From UBA10649 sp037130755 (GTDB lineage Bacteria > Actinomycetota > Actinomycetes > S36-B12), in assembly GCA_037130755.1 (NCBI GenBank), contig JBAXSI010000008.1, positions 1 through 64,000 of the forward strand: 64,000 nucleotides of DNA, in the 5' to 3' direction. The notes under the pieces are model-generated. The model worked only from the letters and a program-made list of their open reading frames with translations, searched no databases and was not told where the DNA came from. The translations under genes were made by a program, and so were the position numbers. How positions within the stretch are numbered: the stretch's first letter is position 1; each line of letters begins with the position of its first letter. This document shows positions 57,475 through 64,000 of this stretch, in pieces.

Positions 57475-58911
57475 ATGTCCGACCTGAACGGGCCGCCTAC
57501 ACCGGAACCGCCGCAGAGCAACGTCGGCGACGACTTCGGGCTCGGCTTCCAGCTGCCGGGAAGCGGGACCGTTGACGATCGCGGGCGCCGTCGCGTCCAT
57601 CCGATCACACCGCTCGTCCATGGGGCATCGATGGTCCCGGTCGGCCTATTCCTTGTGGTGATCCTTGGGTTCGGCAGCGGTGCCGCCTTCGGGCTCGCCG
57701 GCGTCGCGGTCTTCGTCCTCGGTCTCGTCGTGCTACCGGTCGTGGTGGCCGCGTGGTCCTACCTCGTCTGGCGCAACCTTTGGTACTGGTTCGACGACGA
57801 CGGCGACTTCCGTGTCGACTCGGGCGTGATCACCAAGCAGGAGCGGCGAGTCCAGCTCAGCCGCCTTCAGTCGGTCGACGTGGCGCAGCCACTCATTGCG
57901 CGCCTGTTCTCGATGGCCGAGCTCACCGTGGAGGTCGCTGGCTCCCAGGAGTCGAAGCTGAAGCTCCAGTTCCTGTCGCTCGACGATGCCCGCGCCCTCC
58001 GCGCGACGATCCTCGCGCGGGCGGCGGGCCTGCGTCACGACACCTCCGAGGCGCCTGAGGATGCGATCGCCAAGGTCGCGCCCCGCGATCTGGCGGTCTC
58101 CTTGCTCCTGCGGAGCTCGACGGCCTTCCTGCTGCTGTTCAGCGTGCTCGTCCTCGCGATCTCGTTCCTCACGGGGGGTTGGGGTGGACTCTTCGTCGCC
58201 TTGTTCACCGGCGGCATCCCGATCCTCATCGTCGTGTCGGAGTTCATCAGGTACTTCAACTTCACCGTGAGTGACTCACCGGACGGCCTGCGACTGCGAT
58301 TCGGCCTCGCAAAGACCGAGGCTCGAACCGTCCCGCCCGGCCGCGTGCAGGCCATCGAGTACGTCGAGCCCTTCCTGTGGCGCCGCCGCAACTGGGTTCG
58401 CGTGCGCGTGAACATCGCCGGGATGGGCGGCCAGGACCGGCAGGGGAACAAGGAGGAGACCCTTCTGATCCCCGTCGCGACGATGGCCGATGCGCACGCG
58501 ATCGTCGGCCGCGTCTTCCCTGATGTCGACGTCGACGCACTCGAGTGGCACTTGGCGCCCGATCGCAGTCGCCGGCGGTCGTTCATCCAGTGGTCGAGGC
58601 TCGCGGTGGCCTGGGATGCCAACGTGTTCGCCGCGCGGCGAGGCCGGGTGACACGGCGGCTCTCGGTCATCCCGCACGCACGCACGCAGTCCGTGCGCGT
58701 CACCCAGGGGCCATGGGAACGGCCGCTCGACCTTGCGAGCGTCCACGTGGACACCACGCCGGGGCCGGTCAGCGTGTCAGCGCTGCACCTCGATGCGGCA
58801 TTCGCCGCCCGGGTCGCGCGCGAGCAGACCGAACGTGCGCTCCAGGCGCGTTCCGTAGATCGATCGATCCGCTGGGCCGCCGGCGAGACGCCGCCGGACG
58901 CAGCCACTTAA
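57475..58911 (+). CDS. Multi-bPH2-domain (YdbT-like) membrane protein
   Basis: A 478-residue protein with two helix pairs, each followed by a bPH2 domain (DSGVITKQERRVQLSRLQSVDVAQPLIARL and LRLRFGLAKTEARTVPPGRVQAIEYVEPFLWRR), plus a third PH-like region near the end (RRGRVTRRLSVIPHARTQSVRVTQGP). It probably forms a membrane complex with the preceding protein. ATG 57475 is preferred over the overlapping GTG 57469. Its TAA shares TTAA with the convergent aldolase gene. Confidence 0.87.
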   Translation: MSDLNGPPTPEPPQSNVGDDFGLGFQLPGSGTVDDRGRRRVHPITPLVHGASMVPVGLFLVVILGFGSGAAFGLAGVAVFVLGLVVLPVVVAAWSYLVWRNLWYWFDDDGDFRVDSGVITKQERRVQLSRLQSVDVAQPLIARLFSMAELTVEVAGSQESKLKLQFLSLDDARALRATILARAAGLRHDTSEAPEDAIAKVAPRDLAVSLLLRSSTAFLLLFSVLVLAISFLTGGWGGLFVALFTGGIPILIVVSEFIRYFNFTVSDSPDGLRLRFGLAKTEARTVPPGRVQAIEYVEPFLWRRRNWVRVRVNIAGMGGQDRQGNKEETLLIPVATMADAHAIVGRVFPDVDVDALEWHLAPDRSRRRSFIQWSRLAVAWDANVFAARRGRVTRRLSVIPHARTQSVRVTQGPWERPLDLASVHVDTTPGPVSVSALHLDAAFAARVAREQTERALQARSVDRSIRWAAGETPPDAAT

Positions 58912-59954
58912 CCCGCGGCCATCTCCTGGGCTATCGCCGCGCTGAAGCGCTCGACGTCGTCCACAGTGGTGTCCCACGAGCACATCCACCTGACCTCGCC
59001 GGTGACCTGGTCCCACGTGTAGAACCGGAACATCTGCTGGAGACGCTCGGTGACGGCGGTGGGCAGAATCGCGAACACCGCGTTGGCCTGCCGGGGTCGC
59101 ACGATCGTGACGCCGGGGACTTTGCGCACGCGTGTCTCGAGCAGCGCAGCCATGTCGTTCGCGTGCGAGGCGTTGCGCAGCCACAGGCCGTCGCTCAGCA
59201 GGGCCAGGAGCTGCGCGCTCACGAACCGCATCTTGCTTGCGAGTTGCATGGAGGACTTCCGCAGGTAGTCGACTCCCGGGGCCGCATCCGGGTTGAGCAC
59301 GATCACGGCCTCACCCAGCATCAGCCCGTTCTTGGTGCCGCCGAACGAGACTGCATCGACGCCGGCGTCGGTGGTGAACGTCTTGAAGCCTGTGCCCAGC
59401 GAGGCGGCGGCGTTCGACAGGCGAGCGCCGTCGACGTGCGTATGCATGCCGTGCGATCGGGCATGCGACGTGATGGCCACGATCTCCTCGACGGTGTAGA
59501 GCGTGCCCAACTCGGTGGACTGCGTGATCGTGACGGCGCCCGGCTGCGCGCGGTGCACGTCACCGAAGCCCCAGGCCTGCGTGTCGATGAGGTCGGGAGT
59601 GAGCTTGCCGTCGCTCGTCGGGACGGTCCACAGCTTGAGGCCGGCTCCGTGCTCGGGCGCCCCGCCCTCGTCGACGTTGACGTGAGCGGAGGCGGCGCAT
59701 ACGACCGCCTCCCAGCGGCGGGTCATGGCCTGGAGGGCCACGACATTGGCGCCCGTCCCGTTGAACACCGGGAACGCCTCGGCCTCAGGACCGAAGTGAT
59801 CCTTCACCGCATCGGCAAGCCGGGCAGTGACGGCGTCGTCGCCGTACGCGACGTCATGGCCGGCGTTGGCGCGGGCGATCGCCTCCATGACCTCGGGATG
59901 CACCGACGCGTAATTGTCGCTCGCGAATCCGCGCCACGATCCCGTGCTGTTCAT
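58908..59954 (-). CDS. Low-specificity L-threonine aldolase-type PLP enzyme
   Basis: A 348-residue fold-type I PLP enzyme. FASDNYASVHPEVMEAI and AYGDDAVTARLADAV open it, H91 in SAHVNVDE stacks on the ring, D175 in HVDGARL binds the pyridine N, and K208 in GGTKNG holds PLP. It would split L-threonine or another beta-hydroxy amino acid to glycine and an aldehyde. Its start overlaps the SDR gene (ATGA). It is the last gene of the DUF6421-SDR-aldolase cassette. Confidence 0.89.
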   Translation of the reverse strand: MNSTGSWRGFASDNYASVHPEVMEAIARANAGHDVAYGDDAVTARLADAVKDHFGPEAEAFPVFNGTGANVVALQAMTRRWEAVVCAASAHVNVDEGGAPEHGAGLKLWTVPTSDGKLTPDLIDTQAWGFGDVHRAQPGAVTITQSTELGTLYTVEEIVAITSHARSHGMHTHVDGARLSNAAASLGTGFKTFTTDAGVDAVSFGGTKNGLMLGEAVIVLNPDAAPGVDYLRKSSMQLASKMRFVSAQLLALLSDGLWLRNASHANDMAALLETRVRKVPGVTIVRPRQANAVFAILPTAVTERLQQMFRFYTWDQVTGEVRWMCSWDTTVDDVERFSAAIAQEMAAG

Positions 59955-60655
59955 GCCGTTCCCTCTTCCTCGACGGTCAGATCGAGCCGCGTTCCATTGG
60001 GAATCTCGCCCGTGCAGGCAGCGGCGATGCGTGCCGCCAGCACGTTGACGTGCGTGTAGCCGGGCCACGTCTTGTCGGGATCGTCGGCGATCATGCGGTC
60101 GGTGAGCAGTGCCTTGACCGCGATCGTGACCGAAGCCGAGTCGGAGTCCTTGAAGAAGTCGGCCACGCCATCCATCCATGCCTCCGCCGCACGCTTGGCT
60201 GCGGCGTAGGCGATGTTGCCGACGGTGGGGCGCGTCGCAGTCGTACTGGTGACCATGAAGGCGCGTCCGCGTGGGGCAGCCTTCACGATGTCGCCGAAGG
60301 CGGCGGTGAGCACCGCGAGCGTGCCGACGACCGGCGGGTTCAGGGCGAGCCAGTTGTCGACTGATGCGGCGTCGAGCGACTTCGATCCGCGCCAGCCGCC
60401 GACGAGGTGCACGAGCACGTCGACCCGGCCCAGGCGGGCGAGCAACTCGTCACGGAACGCCGCGGTCGCCTCGAAATCGCCGAGGACGACCTCGAACGCC
60501 TCGGCGTCGTCGCCCACGGCGTCAGCCGCCCTGCGCGCATTCGCGATCTTGTGGTCGACGAGGACGACGTGGAAGCCCTGGGCCTGAAGCGTCGCCGCGG
60601 TCGCCTCGCCGGCGGCCCCGGCGCCAGCAATGACGGCAACGGGAGCCGCGATCAC
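59951..60655 (-). CDS. SDR-family oxidoreductase
   Basis: A 234-residue Rossmann protein: VAVIAGAGAAGEATAATLQ for the cofactor, VLVHLVGGWRGSKSLD in place of the usual NNAG block, and YAAAKRAAEAWMDG as the YxxxK site. The missing NNAG and the short ending separate it from FabG-like enzymes. GTG 60655 overlaps the DUF6421 stop (GTGA) and its stop overlaps the aldolase start, so all three are translationally coupled. Substrate unknown; an aldehyde made or used by the aldolase is one option. Confidence 0.84.
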   Translation of the reverse strand: MIAAPVAVIAGAGAAGEATAATLQAQGFHVVLVDHKIANARRAADAVGDDAEAFEVVLGDFEATAAFRDELLARLGRVDVLVHLVGGWRGSKSLDAASVDNWLALNPPVVGTLAVLTAAFGDIVKAAPRGRAFMVTSTTATRPTVGNIAYAAAKRAAEAWMDGVADFFKDSDSASVTIAVKALLTDRMIADDPDKTWPGYTHVNVLAARIAAACTGEIPNGTRLDLTVEEEGTA

Positions 60656-62754
60656 GCGGTGATCCCAGCCGTCGCTGCGATCGTCGGGGACAGCTTGCGC
60701 TGCAGCGACTCGAAGAACACGTTCAGGGGGAACTCGTCCGGAAGCACGACATCGACCATAGCCTTCGGCTCGCCGTCGAGGGGAAGTGCCTGCGCACCCT
60801 GCGCCCACACGGACGCGGGGTTCGGCTCCACCAGGCCACTGACGAACTGGTGCGCGGCGATCCACTGCGCCACTCGCGAGCGGTCGATGCCGGATCGGTA
60901 CAGGCCCTCGACCTCGTCGCACAGCGCCACCATGGAGTCGGTGATGCGGTCCCAGTCAACGGTCAGCGTGTTGTCGGTCCAGCGCAGGACGTCGTCACGG
61001 TGGAGCCAGGCGAAGATGATCTGTCCGCCGAGCCCGTCGTAGTTGCGCACGCGCGAGCCGGTGATCGTGAAGCGGAACAGTCGGTCGAACAGGATCGCGT
61101 AGCGGATGAACCGACCCAGATGGATGCCGTGCTCGTCGAGTTCTAGTGTCTCGCGGAACGTCGCCAGGTCGCAGCGAAGCTCCTCCAGCGAGTACATCCA
61201 GTACGGCATGCGCTGCTTGATCATGAAGGGGTCGAAGGGCAGGTCGCCGCGGCTGTGCGTGCGGTCATGAATCAGGTCCCACAGCACGAAGGTCTCCTGG
61301 GCGAGCTGCTGGTCGTTCAGAAGGAGGTCGACATCCGAGGGCAGCGGCAGTTGGAGCGTGTCGGTGGCGGCGCGGGCCACCAACCGGAAGCGGGCGGCCT
61401 CGCGGTCGCAGAAGATCCCGCCCCAATAGAACTCGGGTGTCTCCCGGGTCGCGACCGTCTCGGGGAACAGCACCGCGGAGTGAGTGTCGTAGCCCTTCGT
61501 GAAGGCCACGAACTCGATGGGCACGAAGGCAGCGTTGTCGTAGGTCCTCTCCTGCTCGGCGAGCCAGTCCGGCCAGAACGTACGCGTGATGACGGCCTCG
61601 ATGTTCCGGCTGGGGTTGCCATTCTGGGTATACATCGGGAACACGATCAGGTGCTCGGCTCCATCGAGTCGATTGAGGTCGGGCCGGAAGAGCATGAGCG
61701 AATCGAGGAAGTCTGGCGTCGTGAAGCCGCTGGATGCCCATGACTGCAGATCGACGATGGTGGCGGCGAGCTGGTCCGCCTGATGTGCGAACCGCGGCAT
61801 GAGTGATCCGATTGCCTCGACCATCGAGTCAACGTGGCGCTGAGCGTCGGCGATCGGGTGGACCGTGACGTCGATCGAGCCGTCCTTGTCCTGGAGGGCG
61901 CGGATGGCCTCGACCGCATCCGCCAGCGCGAGCCAGCTGGCGTCCGCCTGGGCCCATGTGGTCGTGCGCCCCAGTTGCGGGCGCGCTGCGGCGCGGCCGC
62001 CGGCGGCCCACGTCAGCAGGTTCAGCCACAGTTGCTCGTGATCGAGGTCGCCGATGGAGTCGTCGCCGAACAGGTCGGAGTCCGAGGTGACGACGACGCG
62101 GCCCCCGGTGGTCGTCACCGTCATGACGAGTGCGGCCGCCGACGGGTCCGCCGTCGAAGACGTGCGCGCGATCGTCTCCAGCGTGGTGAGGTCGCTGGGC
62201 GTGGTCGCGTGCAGGCTGCCTGCCCGGTAGAAGCAGGCCGCCGAGACCTTGGCGGTCAGGTCATGCCGCGGCCCGCGTGCCAGGTCGGCGAGCACCCACG
62301 TGGGCACTTCCTTGTAGCAGTGGGCCGGGTCCTGAACCGTCGTGTTGTCGATGACCACACCGAATCGAGCGGCGAGTTCGGTGAAGTTGTTGCCGTACTT
62401 CGGCTGCTCGGTCTCGCCAAGGATGACCAGCCCGCCGCCCGCGAGGACGAAGCGCTCGATCGCGTCGAGTTCGTCGTCGGTGAGTCGAGGGCTGCCTGAG
62501 CCGGTGGTGTGCTCCCAGGCGTCGTCGGCCGCGTGCGGAAGGACAAGCGCATCGACTCCAGCGAGCACCTCGTCGTCGATCGGTCCGCTGGGGTGCACGG
62601 TCACGGCCAAGCCCGAACGCAGGGCGCTCGTGGCCGCCCACGCGTACGAGGCGTCGGCCGGATTCACCGGGTTCATGGCGGCGGCGACCTCGGGGCGGGT
62701 CGTCCACGCCTGGCGGTGGGACTCGTCGATCAGGACGCGGGCGAGGGGGCGCAT
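60652..62754 (-). CDS. DUF6421 family protein
   Basis: A 700-residue soluble protein with no signal or membrane segment. Residues 1-160 look like a GATase1/ThuA-type Rossmann domain (VLIDESHRQAWTTRP, DDEVLAGVDALVLPHAADDAW, ERFVLAGGGLVILGETE) but no catalytic Cys-His pair is clear. The rest is a large helical region with conserved-looking patches RTFWPDWLAEQERTYDN, EFYWGGIFCDREAARF and WDLIHDRTHSRGDLPFDP, the last with an HDRTH cluster resembling a metal site. GGAG precedes ATG 62754. It heads the cassette with SDR and aldolase; the link suggests a shared pathway. Family number recalled from similar Streptomyces neighbourhoods. Confidence 0.7.
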   Translation of the reverse strand: MRPLARVLIDESHRQAWTTRPEVAAAMNPVNPADASYAWAATSALRSGLAVTVHPSGPIDDEVLAGVDALVLPHAADDAWEHTTGSGSPRLTDDELDAIERFVLAGGGLVILGETEQPKYGNNFTELAARFGVVIDNTTVQDPAHCYKEVPTWVLADLARGPRHDLTAKVSAACFYRAGSLHATTPSDLTTLETIARTSSTADPSAAALVMTVTTTGGRVVVTSDSDLFGDDSIGDLDHEQLWLNLLTWAAGGRAAARPQLGRTTTWAQADASWLALADAVEAIRALQDKDGSIDVTVHPIADAQRHVDSMVEAIGSLMPRFAHQADQLAATIVDLQSWASSGFTTPDFLDSLMLFRPDLNRLDGAEHLIVFPMYTQNGNPSRNIEAVITRTFWPDWLAEQERTYDNAAFVPIEFVAFTKGYDTHSAVLFPETVATRETPEFYWGGIFCDREAARFRLVARAATDTLQLPLPSDVDLLLNDQQLAQETFVLWDLIHDRTHSRGDLPFDPFMIKQRMPYWMYSLEELRCDLATFRETLELDEHGIHLGRFIRYAILFDRLFRFTITGSRVRNYDGLGGQIIFAWLHRDDVLRWTDNTLTVDWDRITDSMVALCDEVEGLYRSGIDRSRVAQWIAAHQFVSGLVEPNPASVWAQGAQALPLDGEPKAMVDVVLPDEFPLNVFFESLQRKLSPTIAATAGITA

Positions 62755-62809
62755 GGCTGCTCCAGCCGTGGGGAGAGACAAGGGACAATGGGGACAAAGG
62801 AGGCTAGCA

Positions 62810-62828
62810 GGCCGGACAACATCCGGCC
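62810..62828 (-). terminator. Hairpin between the small membrane gene and DUF6421
   Basis: GGCCGGA and TCCGGCC pair perfectly around CAACA. It follows the gene ending at 62872 and overlaps a possible promoter for the DUF6421 operon: TTGGCC (62825-62830) and TAGCCT (62801-62806), 18 bp apart, minus strand. Confidence 0.5.
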
Positions 62829-62871
62829 AAGTTCTGGAACGGACGGCACTTGTCCGGTCGCATGCACCCCC

Positions 62872-63108
62872 CTACGTGCGAGGCATCGCCTGCAGCTTCC
62901 TCCACGTGAAGAAGGCTGCGCCGAGGATCAGTGCGAACGCCAGGGCGAGTACGAGGGTCAGGGCGTCCCTTCCGAAAGCGAAGAGCCGGACCGCCGCCGC
63001 GCCGCCCATCATCACCGCCGCGAAGCCCTGGAGGAACAGCGAGAACCGCAGCTGCCGGCGCAGTGCTCCGTCGGGGTCGGGGACGAAGTCGGGCGACGCA
63101 TCGGGCAT
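62872..63108 (-). CDS. Small membrane protein
   Basis: A 78-residue protein with a polar start (PDASPDFVPDPDG) and two helices (FSLFLQGFAAVMMGGAAAVRLF and LTLVLALAFALILGAAFFTW). No family recognised. Alone between the DUF6421 operon and glpD. CAGGAT stands six bases before the ATG. Confidence 0.68.
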   Translation of the reverse strand: MPDASPDFVPDPDGALRRQLRFSLFLQGFAAVMMGGAAAVRLFAFGRDALTLVLALAFALILGAAFFTWRKLQAMPRT

Positions 63109-63114
63109 GGTCGA

Positions 63115-63120
63115 ATCCTG
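63115..63120 (-). promoter_or_regulatory. -10-like box for the small membrane gene
   Basis: CAGGAT (minus strand) ends six bases before ATG 63108. Confidence 0.35.
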
Positions 63121-63157
63121 TCACGGGCCTACACTCGAAAGCAGGGAGTGATGACGC

Positions 63158-64000
63158 ATGCCAGCTGGAAGCATCGGGCGGCTCTCCCAAATTCCCCGCG
63201 ACAATGAGCCCCGATTCGACGTGATCGTCATCGGCGGCGGCATCACCGGCGTCTGCATCGCACGTGAGGCCAGCGCGAACGGCATGTCCGTGGTGCTGGT
63301 CGACAAGGCCGACTTCGGTTCCGGCACATCGTCGGCGACGACGAAGTACATCCACGGCGGCATCAGGTACCTGGAGTCGATGGAGGTCGGCGTCGTCCGC
63401 GAGAGCCTTCGCGAGCGGCGGATCCTGGCGCTCGCGGCTCCGCACCTGGTGAGGCAGCAGCGATTCCTCATGCCAGCGTGGTCGTGGAGCAAGCCCAACG
63501 CCCCGATCATCGGCCTCGGGGTGGGCCTTTACGGCGGACTTGCCTATGACCGCAACAAGGACGTTCCCGGGTCACTGCGGATCCCGCGCTCGGCGTGGCT
63601 GTCCAGGTCGACGGTGCTGCGTGAGGTCCCATGGCTTCAGGGGGAGGAACTGCGAGGTGCATGGGCCTACTACGACACGCTCAATCTCTTCCCGGAGCGT
63701 TTGCTGCTCGAGTTCTTGTTCACCGCCGTGCAGCAGGGCGCCCTGGCGATCAACTACTGCAAGGCAACTCGCCTGGACTTCGAACCCACCGACGCTGAAG
63801 GCAACACGGCGGTGTCGGGCATCATCGTCCAGGACACCCTGACCGGTGAGGAGGCCACGATCCGGGGCTCCGTCGTCGTGAACGCGGCCGGACCCTGGGT
63901 GGACGAGGTGCTGACCGGCATCAAGTCAAGCGTGCACGTGCTGCGATCCAAGGGCGTGCACGTGCTGGTGTCCAGCATCGACGGGATGCGGCAGCAAGAC
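63158..64000 (+). CDS. glpD: FAD-dependent glycerol-3-phosphate dehydrogenase (5' part)
   Basis: Open to the window edge; 281 residues visible of a family usually ~550 long. FDVIVIGGGITGVCIAREASANG binds FAD, ADFGSGTSSATTKYIHGGIRYLE is the GlpD signature, and RGAWAYYDTLNLFPERL lies further on. It passes electrons from glycerol 3-phosphate to quinone at the membrane. GGGAG nine bases before ATG 63158 supports the start, and TACACT (63130-63135) is a possible -10. Confidence 0.9.
   Translation, partial: MPAGSIGRLSQIPRDNEPRFDVIVIGGGITGVCIAREASANGMSVVLVDKADFGSGTSSATTKYIHGGIRYLESMEVGVVRESLRERRILALAAPHLVRQQRFLMPAWSWSKPNAPIIGLGVGLYGGLAYDRNKDVPGSLRIPRSAWLSRSTVLREVPWLQGEELRGAWAYYDTLNLFPERLLLEFLFTAVQQGALAINYCKATRLDFEPTDAEGNTAVSGIIVQDTLTGEEATIRGSVVVNAAGPWVDEVLTGIKSSVHVLRSKGVHVLVSSIDGMRQQD

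Noticed and set aside
58545..60059. 504-codon open frame on the plus strand
   Set aside because: Antisense to the aldolase gene and overlapping the PH-domain gene in another frame; no domain.
1..64000. tRNA, rRNA, CRISPR arrays and IS elements
   Set aside because: No cloverleaf, rRNA core, regularly spaced repeats or transposase frames seen in reading both strands.

Overview
The window comes from a high-GC, gene-dense actinobacterium. Evidence for this is a mycothiol-dependent enzyme family member, a mycobacterial-type alpha-methylacyl-CoA racemase, an F420-type PPOX flavoprotein, PspC/LuxR two-component genes, SfLAP and PF10081 membrane proteins, a DUF6421 protein and frequent GTG/TTG starts. 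I cannot name the genus. There is no prophage, IS element, CRISPR array, tRNA or rRNA. About 70 protein genes fill the 64 kb with almost no empty space, so this looks like chromosomal core rather than an island.

Layout. 1-4.3 kb: an ArsR/YCII pair divergent from a mycothiol-dependent enzyme, a diacylglycerol-kinase-like protein and two overlapping PAP2 phosphatases. 4.2-7.6 kb: a three-gene membrane operon headed by a PF10081 hydrolase, whose paralogue sits at 28.5-30.7 kb. 7.8-13.9 kb: an MFS exporter, a DEAD-box helicase, an orphan PemK-like protein and a lipoprotein with a peptidoglycan-binding domain. 13.9-22.7 kb: small-molecule and acyl-CoA metabolism (methyltransferase, racemase, hotdog thioesterases, PPOX, DoxX/MarR, a ThDP enzyme) and a striking four-gene operon in which a phage-tail-tube-fold protein lies between lipid-type genes. 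22.7-28.4 kb: a glutaredoxin-thioredoxin reductase fusion, a DUF389 protein, and a DUF2202 protein divergent from an OmpR/histidine-kinase pair that shares a Met-Gly motif with it. 30.7-37 kb: polysaccharide deacetylase, hydrolase, SfLAP protein and a PspC / PspC-kinase / LuxR stress module. 37-47 kb: adenine-deaminase-like enzyme, quinone reductase, Nudix, LtrA, a GNAT-RibD_C fusion, sulfatase and tryptophan dioxygenase. 47-57 kb: TerC behind a manganese (yybP-ykoY) riboswitch, a membrane spermidine-synthase-like protein, two secreted proteins, and a thiamine ABC importer behind a TPP riboswitch. 57-64 kb: bPH2 membrane proteins, the DUF6421-SDR-threonine aldolase cassette and the start of glpD.

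Regulation stands out. Many starts lack a Shine-Dalgarno sequence but have a hexamer with A at position 2 and T at position 6 ending exactly six bases before the start codon, which suggests leaderless transcripts. Convergent genes are packed end to end: six pairs share a palindromic CTAG or TTAA as both stop codons, and only one of sixteen convergent pairs has an obvious hairpin terminator between its genes. Candidate operators include an inverted repeat spanning the -10 box and start codon of a marR gene, OmpR-style 11-bp-phased direct repeats, and an 11-bp tandem repeat in the pspC intergenic region.

All function calls come from reading motifs by eye; no database search was possible.
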